A stretch of DNA of 63,315 nt, taken from contig JAFTCU010000088.1 in assembly GCA_017454585.1 (NCBI GenBank), forward strand, positions 1-63,315, in the 5' to 3' direction. Shown piece after piece: positions 6,375 to 14,094 of this stretch. The position numbers were made by a program, and so were the translations under genes. Origin of the DNA: Thermoguttaceae bacterium. GTDB taxonomy: Bacteria > Planctomycetota > Planctomycetia > Pirellulales > Thermoguttaceae. Position 1 is the stretch's first letter. The number at the start of each line of letters is the position of its first letter. The notes under the pieces were generated by a model, which had not been told where the DNA came from, did not search any database, and saw only the letters and a program-made list of their open reading frames with translations.

Positions 6375-6566
6375 ATGCTCGTACTAACCAGACACACAAG
6401 CGAGTCAATTCTCATCGGAGAAGACATTAAAATCACCGTCGTGAAAGTAACCGGACGCGACACGGTGCGGATTGGGATCGAAGCACCGCAAGGGTTGAAC
6501 ATCGTCAGGACGGAACTCACCATTTCATGTCAGCAAGGAGAGACGCATGAAGACCATGACACTTGA
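6375..6566 (+). CDS. csrA: Phage-encoded CsrA
   Basis: 63 aa. The sequence follows the CsrA fold: MLVLTRHTSESILIGEDIKI is strands 1-2 with the LTR and GE signatures, then VTVVKV..DTVRIGIEAP is strands 3-4 and NIVRTEL replaces the usual VHREEI. Arg near residue 44 at the RNA-binding edge is retained as VRTE. The start ATG was chosen over an upstream ATG at 6306 because MLVLTR is the family N-terminus and AAGGAAGG precedes it. CsrA dimers bind ANGGA loops over ribosome sites and block or stabilise mRNAs. Several phage ribosome sites carry ACAAGGA. It overlaps the next gene by 20 bp. Confidence 0.9.
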   Translation: MLVLTRHTSESILIGEDIKITVVKVTGRDTVRIGIEAPQGLNIVRTELTISCQQGETHEDHDT

Positions 6567-7305
6567 ACACATCGACTGGTTGACCATTTCAGTTAACGGC
6601 AACTCGGTGGATCTGCAGGCAGACGGCTGCCGAATTAGCATCGCCATCGGCGACACCGACACGGGACAAGAACCGAAGCTGGTCGTCTCCGGATTCGGAC
6701 CAGTGAAGCAGCCAGAAGAAACGGCAGATGAACGCCGCAAACGGCAGAACCGTGACCGGGCCAAAAAATACCGTGACCGGAAGCGTGACGCGCAAGTGAC
6801 GCAAAACGAACCTGTTGATGGTGATAATAATAATTCAAGAAAAACAAAAAAAGAAACATCAACATCAAGAATACCCACAGGGTTGAATTCTTCAGAATTC
6901 GTGACGCTTTGGGAGACATTCAAGACCTTCCGCACTGAACACTGTGCGAGCCGCTACGAGCGAGGCACTGGTCGCCTTTACGAGGAAAAGTTTCTGGAAG
7001 AACTGGAGCACTACGCGGACCAAGACGGCATCGAGCGAGCCATTCAGATTCTTGAGCAGACGATGGCGACCGGATGGATTCACAAACTGGACATCCGACG
7101 CGAACAGCCGCAGGCGACACGCGAGCTGACCGGCGACGAACAGAACGCCATCCGAGTCCGCTGCTGGCGGCAGCTTGGCTACACCGGTAACTGCTGGGAT
7201 AACAGCAGGAATCCATTCAGCTGGGACTGGCCAGAGCGAACTACCAAAGAAAAAGAATTCGAGGCACTTTATACACAGCAAATCAAAGAGGCATTGCATG
7301 GTTGA
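6547..7305 (+). CDS. Hypothetical replication-associated protein
   Basis: 252 aa. The N-terminal 55 residues are beta-rich. Residues about 58-105 are strongly basic and polar (ERRKRQNRDRAKKYRDRKRD, then an Asn/Lys/Ser linker). Residues about 112-180 form a helical domain (LWETFKTFRTEHCASRYERG ... ELEHYADQDGIERAIQILEQ) like those in phage replisome-organiser proteins. The end carries Trp-rich motifs (GNCWDN..NPFSWDWPE). No named family is certain. The overlap with csrA and the following Sak4-like ATPase gene indicates translational coupling in a replication/recombination operon. Confidence 0.55.
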   Translation: MKTMTLEHIDWLTISVNGNSVDLQADGCRISIAIGDTDTGQEPKLVVSGFGPVKQPEETADERRKRQNRDRAKKYRDRKRDAQVTQNEPVDGDNNNSRKTKKETSTSRIPTGLNSSEFVTLWETFKTFRTEHCASRYERGTGRLYEEKFLEELEHYADQDGIERAIQILEQTMATGWIHKLDIRREQPQATRELTGDEQNAIRVRCWRQLGYTGNCWDNSRNPFSWDWPERTTKEKEFEALYTQQIKEALHG

Positions 7306-8311
7306 ATTTCAGAAAGCCGAACGCACCCAGAACTTTCTGCGCATGTTTATTGACGGACCAGCAGGGAGTGGTAAGACCTACACGGCACTACGGCTGGCCT
7401 TTAATCTCGGCAAAAAAATCTGCGTCATTGACACGCAGAACGGAGCCGCGAAGCTGTACGCCGGAGACGTGGACGCAGACGGGAACCGGTACGACTTCTA
7501 CATCGTGGAATTGAATTTTTTCAGCTGTGACAACTTCATCGAGGCAATCCAGGCAGCAGAGAAAATCGGAGCCGAAGTGATCATCATCGACTCGCTGAGC
7601 CACGCATGGGACGGCACGGGCGGCACGCTGGAATTCGTCAACACTTACCCGAAAGACGCGACGCTGCAAGCATGGAACGAGGCCACCAAAAACCAGAGGA
7701 AACTCATCAACGCGATGAACAGCGCAAAAGCGCACGTCATCGCCACGATGCGAACCAAGACGAAACTCAACCTGAAGCGCAAGACACGGGAGGAGCCAAC
7801 GAAGTATCAAAAACGGATTCAGAAGGATGGCATAGAATACGAATTCGACCTCGGCATGACCATGAACAGCAAAAACACTGGTACGATCGTCAAGACGCAC
7901 TCGCGACGGCTGCCGATGTTGGAATCCTTCGAACGACCGGGCAAAGCCCTCGCGGACCGCATTCTTCAATGGCTGCACACGAGCGACTGCGTACCTCACG
8001 ACGAACAGCAGCCGCAGCCGATACTGGCAGCCCAGCCGGAACCCGTCGAGCAGCCGGAGCCGGAACCAGAGCAAGCACCAGAGCCGGAGCCAACGGCTGA
8101 AGAATACCCGGAAGAAAAACTCAAGAAGCTGCGCGGACAGATTCGCGGAGCATTGGAAGGGCTGGTGATCACCAGAGCGCAATACGAAGAATGGCGCACG
8201 TCAAAATACATACCCACCGACCGCCAGCTCAACGGCGAGGAGCTGGAGCTGCTGCTGGCCGACATCGACCACAAAATGCGCACCGGACGGTGGGAACCTA
8301 CACCTTTTTAA
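7298..8311 (+). CDS. Sak4/AAA_24-type recombination ATPase
   Basis: 337 aa. Walker A is GPAGSGKT (residues 20-27) and Walker B VIIIDS (94-99), followed by LSHAWDGTGG, characteristic of phage RecA-like Sak4 ATPases. VIATMRTKTK and a GIEYEFDLGM segment also fit. These proteins act in phage single-strand annealing and recombination. The C-terminal part has a Glu-Pro linker (QPEPEPEQAPEPEP) and a charged helical end. The start ATG overlaps the previous gene by 8 bp. The next gene fits the partner slot often taken by a single-strand-binding or DUF669-like protein. Confidence 0.8.
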   Translation: MVEFQKAERTQNFLRMFIDGPAGSGKTYTALRLAFNLGKKICVIDTQNGAAKLYAGDVDADGNRYDFYIVELNFFSCDNFIEAIQAAEKIGAEVIIIDSLSHAWDGTGGTLEFVNTYPKDATLQAWNEATKNQRKLINAMNSAKAHVIATMRTKTKLNLKRKTREEPTKYQKRIQKDGIEYEFDLGMTMNSKNTGTIVKTHSRRLPMLESFERPGKALADRILQWLHTSDCVPHDEQQPQPILAAQPEPVEQPEPEPEQAPEPEPTAEEYPEEKLKKLRGQIRGALEGLVITRAQYEEWRTSKYIPTDRQLNGEELELLLADIDHKMRTGRWEPTPF

Positions 8312-8335
8312 TTTTACCCAAGATAGGAGAGAACT

Positions 8336-8833
8336 ATGGGAGCTTTATCAATTCCGAAAGGAAAACGCGGCGACGAAATCAACGGGTATGATCCAGTGAA
8401 GCCAGGGAAGTATCACTGTATCATCACCAACGTCGAAGCTAAACAAACGCAGGCGGGCAAAAATTACGACCTGCTCACGCTGGAAATTTTGGCAGGCGAC
8501 ACGCCAGAGCAGGTTGGCAAAACGATCCGCCAGAGTCTCTGGTGCGACGAAAAGACCGGACAAGAAAGCGACGCACACGTGCGCTGGGCCTGGGGAGCCG
8601 GAATCCTTCACGAAAACCAGACGATCGATTTCAGGCCCGACATGCTCGGTGGCTGCCAGGTCATCGTGCAGGTGGTCCAGACCGAGCGCAATGGCAAGAC
8701 GTACACGGAAATCGGGAACCGCGGGTACGACGTCTGGCCGCTGAACCATCCGGAAACGCAAGGAATCCCACGCGGAGCAGTGGCGAAACCATACTCCGCT
8801 GGGGATTCGGCCTTCAACGACTTGAATATTTGA
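8336..8833 (+). CDS. DUF669-like phage recombination partner (tentative)
   Basis: 165 aa. The start PKGKRGDEINGYDPVKPGKY followed by HCIITNVEAKQTQAG..YDLLTLEIL resembles phage proteins with an OB-like strand order found beside Sak4 ATPases (DUF669 or single-strand-binding type). YTEIGNRGYDVWPLNHPE lies near the end. The ribosome site is TAGGAGAG. It probably binds single-stranded DNA with the upstream ATPase; this rests mainly on context. Confidence 0.5.
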   Translation: MGALSIPKGKRGDEINGYDPVKPGKYHCIITNVEAKQTQAGKNYDLLTLEILAGDTPEQVGKTIRQSLWCDEKTGQESDAHVRWAWGAGILHENQTIDFRPDMLGGCQVIVQVVQTERNGKTYTEIGNRGYDVWPLNHPETQGIPRGAVAKPYSAGDSAFNDLNI

Positions 8834-8842
8834 GGAGCCGCG

Positions 8843-9025
8843 ATGTTCCACTGCAAATACATCGGCCAGTGCCCAGACTGGCCGCGAGATTGTGAAAAAT
8901 GTCAGGTCCTGCTCGAAGCACGAGCCAAAGAGGAACACCTCCACAGGGACGACGACGCGCAGGACGCGCAACCATCAGATGTGGATGCTGATGGAGAGAT
9001 ACCAAGGGTTGACGTTCGGGAATAG
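8843..9025 (+). CDS. Small Cys-containing protein
   Basis: 60 aa with ribosome site GAGGAG. The N-terminus holds a four-Cys/His cluster (FHCKYIGQCPDWPRDCEKCQ), typical of a small metal-binding fold; the C-terminal half is acidic. Function unknown. It ends 7 bp before the tRNA gene. Confidence 0.55.
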   Translation: MFHCKYIGQCPDWPRDCEKCQVLLEARAKEEHLHRDDDAQDAQPSDVDADGEIPRVDVRE

Positions 9026-9032
9026 ACCGAAA

Positions 9033-9103
9033 GCCCTCGTAGTTTAGCGGTAAAACGCTCGCCTTGTAAGCGAGAATCGCGGGTTCGATTCCCACCGGGG
9101 GCC
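9033..9103 (+). tRNA. tRNA-Thr (anticodon TGT), phage-encoded
   Basis: A cloverleaf can be drawn: acceptor GCCCTCG/CGGGGGC (one G-T pair), D arm GTTT-AGCGGTA-AAAC, anticodon arm CTCGC-CTTGTAA-GCGAG with anticodon TGT at 9065-9067, and a T loop TTCGATT with one mismatch in its stem. CCA is not encoded and the discriminator reads C. It lies between two co-directional phage genes, so it is probably cut from the operon transcript. Confidence 0.85.
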
Positions 9104-9106
9104 TAG

Positions 9107-9123
9107 CCAACAGCATAGGAGAA
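9107..9123 (+). promoter_or_regulatory. Ribosome-binding region complementary to the small RNA
   Basis: CCAACAGCATAGGAGAA is identical to 5226-5242, the complement of the candidate small RNA. It contains the Shine-Dalgarno sequence for the helicase gene that starts at 9131 and begins only 4 nt after the tRNA. Confidence 0.55.
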
Positions 9124-9130
9124 ACGCTTC

Positions 9131-11338
9131 ATGGAAGAAATCAGAATCCATATCTTCTGCGAGTTTCGGAGATTTGACGACAGCCGAGCCGTGTACAAAG
9201 GGACACTCCCAGAACAGACAGGGCTGACTATGGTCATCGCAGACGCTGCGCAAGGAGAAATCGAAAGTGGCGTGACATACGCCATGACAGGGAAGTGGAA
9301 AAATCACCCCAAATACGGTCGGCAATTCATCGCGGATTCATACGTCGAGAGCGTACCGGTCACAAGAGAAGCGACTATCTTCTACTTGACCAAGTACCAG
9401 GGGATCGGACCACGAACGGCAGAGAAGGTATACGAGCACTACGGAGCCGACGCACTGGAAGCGATCGCCAAAGACCCATCGTACCTGGCGACTTTTCGCG
9501 GAATCGACGCAGAACGAGCACAGAACATCGGGCAATTCGTAGTAGAGGACCTGAAACGGTCCAGAGGACTGATTGAAATCCAATCGTTTCTGGCGGGTTC
9601 AGGCTTTCCAAAGGGACTGGCGAAGCGGATCTACCAGAAATGGGGAGTCCGCTCCGTGCAGATGCTGATACGGAATCCCTACATGCTTCTGGCATACGAC
9701 GGCTGCGGTTTTTTGAGTGTGGACAAATTCGCGCTGGCGCACGGATACCCACCGGAACGGCTCAAGCGTCAAGCCCTCTTCTTGCTTTACCAGATGGAGG
9801 AAAGCGAGGACTGCTGGCACTCAGAAACCGACCTGAACCGGAAGCTGGTCGCGCAATTCGGAGCAGCCAGCCAGTATGTGCGAGCATTGCGACTGCTTGC
9901 CAAAGCCAAAAGGATTAAACCGGTCCATAAAACCCCGACCGGCAAAGACCTGCGGGAATGGAATATCGCACTGGCAAAGGACGCGGAAAATGAGCGATTC
10001 ATCGCTGAAGACATGTGCGCACGGCTCATTGAGCGAGACCATCCAGGCATGGACCTCGAAGGACGGCTGCTGCCTACGCAAGCGGAAGCCTTGAGCATCG
10101 CCACCTCGCACTACGTCGGCTGTTTGGTAGGTGGCCCAGGCACGGGGAAAACCTACACAGTGGCGAGGTACATAAAAGCCATCATAGCCACCCACGGCGA
10201 GGATTCCATTCTGGTCGTCGCGCCGACCGGGAAAGCGGTCGTCCGCAGCCGCGAAATGCTGACCAGTATTAACGCAAGCTGCAACGCCTGCACCATGCAC
10301 AGCTATGTGTACGGCATTAATCGCCGGTTTTACGAGTACATTGTGGTGGACGAGTCCTCGATGGTTGACCTGCAGCTCATGCGGGATTTTTTGGAAGCCA
10401 GCAGAGACTCCAAAATTTTATTCGTGGGCGATGACGGGCAGCTGCTGCCGGTTGGGAAAGGGCGACCATTCGCAGATTTCATCCAATCGGGCAAGATTCC
10501 GGTCGGACGGCTTACCCAAACGATGCGGAACAGCGGAAAAATCGTGGAGGTTTGCAGCAAGATACGCCAAAATCAGCCGTGGACGGCAAACAACGACATC
10601 CTCGCCGAAAACCTCGCACTGGTGCGAGCGTCGGACGTTTTCGAGAAAATTCAGAATATCATCAACACATGGTACCGAGGGAAAGGGTACGATGTCATAC
10701 GCGACATCCAGGTAATCGTGGGGTTGAACAAAGGATCGAACGGACGCGACACCTTGAATCGCCAGATGCAGGTATTCTTGAATGGAATGCCGATCCCAGG
10801 ACAGAAATACCTCGCCGGAGACCCGGTAATCTGCCTAAAAAATGGCAAATACAAGACCGAGACAGCTATCATGACCGGAGGCGACGAAGCGGAAATCTAC
10901 CTCTCGAACGGGGAAATCGGATACTGCACTCAGACGGAACCGCGGATACTGGTAGACTTTGGAGAGGGAAAAGAAGCATGGATCAGTGAGAGCAGCCTCG
11001 CGTTTGACCTGGCATACGCCGTAACCGGGCACAAAATGCAAGGGAGTGAGACGCCGGTCGCCATTGTGGTACTGGACCCAAGCTACCAAGCACGAACGGT
11101 CTGCAACCGAGAGTGGCTATATACGGCCATCTCCAGAGCAAAACATCACTGCTGGCTGGTCGGCGAGAAAACCACCGCGGACCTTTTCTGCCGCCAGCTG
11201 GGGAACGTTCGTCGAACGTTTCTGGCGGAACAAATCCAGGCAGAAAGGATCGAGGATGGAACCAGACGAACGATCACTGAATCAGTGGGAGAAGCTGGAA
11301 AAGGACCGAAAACAGCCACCGGACGCGATCTATTATGA
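9131..11338 (+). CDS. RecD2-like superfamily 1 helicase
   Basis: 735 aa. The N-terminal 80 residues resemble the RecD2 OB region. Residues about 85-135 carry helix-hairpin-helix motifs (YQGIGPRTAEKVYEHYG and FRGIDAERAQNIG). Walker A GGPGTGKT is at 334-341, DESS (Walker B) at 407-410, GDDGQLLPVG at about 433-442, QTMRNSG near 463-469 and the UvrD_C_2 motif VTGHKMQGSE at 631-640. RecD2 proteins unwind DNA 5' to 3'. In phage they serve replication, recombination or repair. Its ribosome region is the likely target of the small RNA at 5173-5266. Confidence 0.88.
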   Translation: MEEIRIHIFCEFRRFDDSRAVYKGTLPEQTGLTMVIADAAQGEIESGVTYAMTGKWKNHPKYGRQFIADSYVESVPVTREATIFYLTKYQGIGPRTAEKVYEHYGADALEAIAKDPSYLATFRGIDAERAQNIGQFVVEDLKRSRGLIEIQSFLAGSGFPKGLAKRIYQKWGVRSVQMLIRNPYMLLAYDGCGFLSVDKFALAHGYPPERLKRQALFLLYQMEESEDCWHSETDLNRKLVAQFGAASQYVRALRLLAKAKRIKPVHKTPTGKDLREWNIALAKDAENERFIAEDMCARLIERDHPGMDLEGRLLPTQAEALSIATSHYVGCLVGGPGTGKTYTVARYIKAIIATHGEDSILVVAPTGKAVVRSREMLTSINASCNACTMHSYVYGINRRFYEYIVVDESSMVDLQLMRDFLEASRDSKILFVGDDGQLLPVGKGRPFADFIQSGKIPVGRLTQTMRNSGKIVEVCSKIRQNQPWTANNDILAENLALVRASDVFEKIQNIINTWYRGKGYDVIRDIQVIVGLNKGSNGRDTLNRQMQVFLNGMPIPGQKYLAGDPVICLKNGKYKTETAIMTGGDEAEIYLSNGEIGYCTQTEPRILVDFGEGKEAWISESSLAFDLAYAVTGHKMQGSETPVAIVVLDPSYQARTVCNREWLYTAISRAKHHCWLVGEKTTADLFCRQLGNVRRTFLAEQIQAERIEDGTRRTITESVGEAGKGPKTATGRDLL

Positions 11339-11453
11339 CGGGTTCTGGTTACGACCGGACGAAATCAAGCGACTGATTGAAATCCAGCAATTTCATTTAA
11401 AATATGGGAATGAGGCAGCATTTAAACCAGAGCAGCCAGAGGACGAAATATGA
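11256..11453 (+). CDS. Small hypothetical protein
   Basis: 65 aa, overlapping the end of the helicase gene by 83 bp in another frame. ATG 11256 is preceded by GGATCGAGG. Very acidic and basic, helical (LNQWEKLEKDRKQPPDAIYYDGFWLRPDEIKRLIEIQQF). No family is recognised. Its stop overlaps the next start as ATATGA. Confidence 0.5.
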   Translation: MEPDERSLNQWEKLEKDRKQPPDAIYYDGFWLRPDEIKRLIEIQQFHLKYGNEAAFKPEQPEDEI

Positions 11454-11644
11454 AGCATTTCCCACATTGCGTCTGCCGAACCTGGGGATTTAACGCCTGG
11501 AAAGTCACCAAAACGAAGTGGGGCATGAAATACACCTGTCCGATTTGCGGACGCCTGTGGGGGTTTTTGACCCCAAGCGAACATGATAACCAGCGAGAGC
11601 TGCGAGCGATTGACAAAAACGAACGAGGATCGAAACGGACATGA
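11450..11644 (+). CDS. Small zinc-ribbon-like protein
   Basis: 64 aa. Two Cys pairs, CxC near residue 7-9 (HCVC) and CPICG near 30-34, frame a beta-rich segment, which suggests a zinc ribbon. The C-terminus is charged. Short overlaps couple it to both neighbours, and it directly precedes the methyltransferase. Confidence 0.5.
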   Translation: MKHFPHCVCRTWGFNAWKVTKTKWGMKYTCPICGRLWGFLTPSEHDNQRELRAIDKNERGSKRT

Positions 11645-12564
11645 AAACGCTGCATTTGTTCGCGGGAGCGGGAGGCGGTATCATTGCCGACATGATGATG
11701 GGACATACGCCAATCGCGGCAGTAGAAATCGATCCTTTCTGCCGGGCGATACTACAAGCCAGACAAAATGACGGATGGCTTCCTAAATTTGAAATTTATG
11801 ACGATGTGCGAAATTTTAATGGAATCTCCTGGCGTGGAAAAGTGGACTGCTTATGCGGGGGCTTTCCGTGCCAAGATATCAGTGCTGCTGGAAAAGGCGA
11901 AGGCATTCATGGACAGCGATCCGGCCTGTTTTTTGAATTGGCACGAATCGTCTCCGAGATACGACCAAAATGGGTGTTTTTGGAAAATTCACCTTGCATT
12001 ATTTCCAGAGGACTGGAAACCGTTCTGGGGACCATGGTCACGCTGGGGTATGACGCAAGATGGTGCATACTTGCCGCTGCCGACATTGGCGCACCACACA
12101 AAAGGGAAAGATGGTGGGGGTTATTTGCCAACTCCGACAGTAAACACGGCGAAAAATTGTGTGTCCGAAAGTCAAATGAAACGGCACTCGTTAGACTTGA
12201 TGAACTGGACGGCAAAGTATCCGACACCGACAACGAACGGATTATATGGCGGTTCAGGGAGCTACCGAAAGACGCAAAATCTCTCTATTGCAGCATCGGA
12301 GAAACGTGCGATGGTAAGCGGGGGGGGGGGGATTCTCAATCCCGACTGGGTGGAATACCTCATGGGGTGGCCACCAGGATGGACCGATCCGGAAACACCA
12401 CTGCGGAGTATTGGACCAAAGACGAATGGGGAATCTCCCGCATTACACCAGAATGTCGAAATCGACGCAAACGCCTGAAAGCAATCGGGAACGGGCAAGT
12501 CCCTGCTTGCGCTGCTGCAGCTTTTCAGATTTTAATGGCATTGTTTGAAAAGGAGTCGCGATGA
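11641..12564 (+). CDS. C5 cytosine DNA methyltransferase
   Basis: 307 aa. Motif I is LFAGAGG (residues 6-12). Motif IV is GGFPCQDIS (73-81) with catalytic Cys77, motif VI is ENSP (115-118), and motif VIII appears as GAPHKRERWW. The C-terminal motif IX/X region ends in LKAIGNGQVP, typical of phage Dcm-like enzymes. Expected role: methylation of phage DNA against host restriction. A second frame over most of the gene (11768-12478) is also coding-like, and both frames pass through a run of twelve G at 12320-12331. Loss of one G would fuse the N-terminus to the other frame and remove GNGQVP. It overlaps the next gene as ATGA. Confidence 0.9.
   Translation: MKTLHLFAGAGGGIIADMMMGHTPIAAVEIDPFCRAILQARQNDGWLPKFEIYDDVRNFNGISWRGKVDCLCGGFPCQDISAAGKGEGIHGQRSGLFFELARIVSEIRPKWVFLENSPCIISRGLETVLGTMVTLGYDARWCILAAADIGAPHKRERWWGLFANSDSKHGEKLCVRKSNETALVRLDELDGKVSDTDNERIIWRFRELPKDAKSLYCSIGETCDGKRGGGDSQSRLGGIPHGVATRMDRSGNTTAEYWTKDEWGISRITPECRNRRKRLKAIGNGQVPACAAAAFQILMALFEKESR
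11768..12478 (+). CDS. Gene overprinted on the methyltransferase in frame 2
   Basis: 236 aa, stop-free for 711 bp inside the methyltransferase gene. It carries motifs I know from a family accompanying phage C5 methyltransferases: FRAKISVLLEKAKAF, WPRWGMTQDGAYLPLP-like (WSRWGMTQDGAYLPLPTL), YLPTPTVN, and near the end LNPDWVEYLMGWPPGWTD. FRAKISVLL is read from the same bases that encode GGFPCQDIS, so the family appears to exist because of the overlap. ATG 11768 is plausible but has no clear ribosome site, so the start is uncertain. The role is unknown; it may assist or complete the methyltransferase. A +1 slip in the G tract would join it to the methyltransferase C-terminus. Confidence 0.6.
   Translation: MTDGFLNLKFMTMCEILMESPGVEKWTAYAGAFRAKISVLLEKAKAFMDSDPACFLNWHESSPRYDQNGCFWKIHLALFPEDWKPFWGPWSRWGMTQDGAYLPLPTLAHHTKGKDGGGYLPTPTVNTAKNCVSESQMKRHSLDLMNWTAKYPTPTTNGLYGGSGSYRKTQNLSIAASEKRAMVSGGGGILNPDWVEYLMGWPPGWTDPETPLRSIGPKTNGESPALHQNVEIDANA
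12320..12331 (+). repeat. G12 homopolymer tract
   Basis: Twelve consecutive G inside two overlapping frames. Such tracts change length by slippage and commonly cause phase variation. Confidence 0.9.
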
Positions 12565-13283
12565 TTCAGATCGTGAATTTTTCGGGAGGCAAGGACAGTA
12601 CGGCCATGCTTCATTTAATGCTGGAACGCGGAGAGCAGATTGACGACGTCGTTTTTTTTGACGGAGGATGGGACTGGCCTCAAATGTATGCTCACATCGA
12701 CGAAGTCGAGCGTAAGACAGGAATTAAAATCAGCAGAATTAAACCACCAAAGCCGTTTAATTATTGGTTCTATGAGCACGAATTCAACAGCAAAAAGAGA
12801 GGACACTTGACAGGCTATGGCTGGCCAGTGGCATCGGCACGCTGGTGCACCCGACAAAAAATCAACGCAGTCTCCAATTATTTAAAAGGAAAATATTTAT
12901 TTGCAGACGTTATCCAATGCGTCGGCTTTGCGGTTGGAGAGGAACGGCGAGTCGAACGGTCCAAGGAAAAAAACCATCGATACCCACTGATAGAGTACAA
13001 CTACGACGAACGGGAGTGCAAAGAGTACTGCTACTCACTCGGTTACACGTTCGGGGGGCTTTACGAATATTTTAATCGGGTTTCATGCTTCTGCTGCCCG
13101 TTACAGAGCAAGCAGGAACTTCTGATGAAAAAAAGACACTTCCCAGAGGTATGGGAACAAATGCTCGAAATGGAGCGTAAGCACGCAGCGATACGAGCCG
13201 CCAGAGGGCAACAAGCTCCACTCCTCTACAAAGAAACGGAATCATTGTTACAAATTGACGCCAAACTCAGAGGCAAAGATTGA
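12561..13283 (+). CDS. PAPS reductase-like (ATP pyrophosphatase) protein
   Basis: 240 aa. The PP-loop SGGKDST is at residues 8-14. A second conserved part reads SARWCTRQKI, and a Cys cluster RVSCFCCPLQSKQ lies near residue 180. Proteins of this group include sulfonucleotide reductases, DndC/SspD-like DNA-sulfur enzymes and many phage members of unknown substrate. No DndA, B, D or E partner is seen, so DNA phosphorothioation is not supported. The start overlaps the methyltransferase stop, which suggests a joint role in nucleotide or DNA modification. Confidence 0.8.
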   Translation: MIQIVNFSGGKDSTAMLHLMLERGEQIDDVVFFDGGWDWPQMYAHIDEVERKTGIKISRIKPPKPFNYWFYEHEFNSKKRGHLTGYGWPVASARWCTRQKINAVSNYLKGKYLFADVIQCVGFAVGEERRVERSKEKNHRYPLIEYNYDERECKEYCYSLGYTFGGLYEYFNRVSCFCCPLQSKQELLMKKRHFPEVWEQMLEMERKHAAIRAARGQQAPLLYKETESLLQIDAKLRGKD

Positions 13284-13296
13284 AAGGAACCAGAAC

Positions 13297-14094
13297 ATGG
13301 AAACAAACCAGACTGACCAGCAGCAAACCGAGCAGCCGCAAACAGAACAGGAAACGGCAGACGACATCGCCAACCGTGAGCTGCGCGAGGCGATGCAGAA
13401 GGACCATCTCGCTGAAATGGCCAAGGTGGCGGCCAATATTACGAAAATCGAGTGCGAGATTGACGACCTGAAAGACAAAATCAAGGAGTACAAAGCACTC
13501 CTAAAGTGCCAACAAAACGCGCTGATGAACATGGCACGGAACGGAGTGCCGGAGCAGCTCACGCTGAAGCTGGAGCCAGGCGAAACACCGGAGCACTGCG
13601 AGGAATGCGCGGACCCGGAGTGGTGGAGCCACCCAACCAACGAACTGCCTGGATTGACTAAACGGGAGCACGAACGCGTCGCGGAGCATTTCAAAACATG
13701 CGGGGAGCTTTGCGCATGGCTCGGCGACGATTTCCGGGACAAAATCTCCGGTTTCGGGGAGAAATTCAGGGAGAAGCTCAGCGACGCCGTCAACCAGCTC
13801 GCAGGGCTGCCGGACCTCTGCGATCATGACACGCCAGCACCGCAGCAGGTAAAGCCGGAGCCGAAACTGGAGCCGAAGGAAAAAAGCACGATGGAAATCG
13901 AGCGTGACGAATTCGAGGTGTCCGCTTTCCTGGACGAAATCGACTCGATGCTGGACTCGCCGGAATACGAATACGCGACCGACACCTTAGAAGGGATTCG
14001 AGACTGGGTGAAAGAAAACCAGTGCTACACCCTGAAGCAGCTCGAAGCAGTGACCAACATCCGCGAAGCCCCAGCCGAAGGAGTCCTCAAGTGA
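13297..14094 (+). CDS. Coiled-coil phage protein
   Basis: 265 aa from the ATG after GAAAGGAACC. Gln/Glu-rich N-terminus, then a coiled coil (residues about 40-80: MAKVAANITKIECEIDDLKDKIKEYKALL split over the region). Residues 95-110 carry an EHCEECADPEWW segment. The centre has amphipathic helices, followed by a Pro/Glu/Lys linker and a final helical domain. Function unknown; within the replication operon. Confidence 0.6.
   Translation: METNQTDQQQTEQPQTEQETADDIANRELREAMQKDHLAEMAKVAANITKIECEIDDLKDKIKEYKALLKCQQNALMNMARNGVPEQLTLKLEPGETPEHCEECADPEWWSHPTNELPGLTKREHERVAEHFKTCGELCAWLGDDFRDKISGFGEKFREKLSDAVNQLAGLPDLCDHDTPAPQQVKPEPKLEPKEKSTMEIERDEFEVSAFLDEIDSMLDSPEYEYATDTLEGIRDWVKENQCYTLKQLEAVTNIREAPAEGVLK

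Noticed and set aside
7388..8182. 264-aa minus-strand frame opposite the Sak4-like gene
   Set aside because: Shadow of a well-supported gene.
12561..13283. DNA phosphorothioation (Dnd/Ssp) system
   Set aside because: Only a PP-loop protein is present; no cysteine desulfurase, DndB/D/E or SspB/C/E-like genes nearby.
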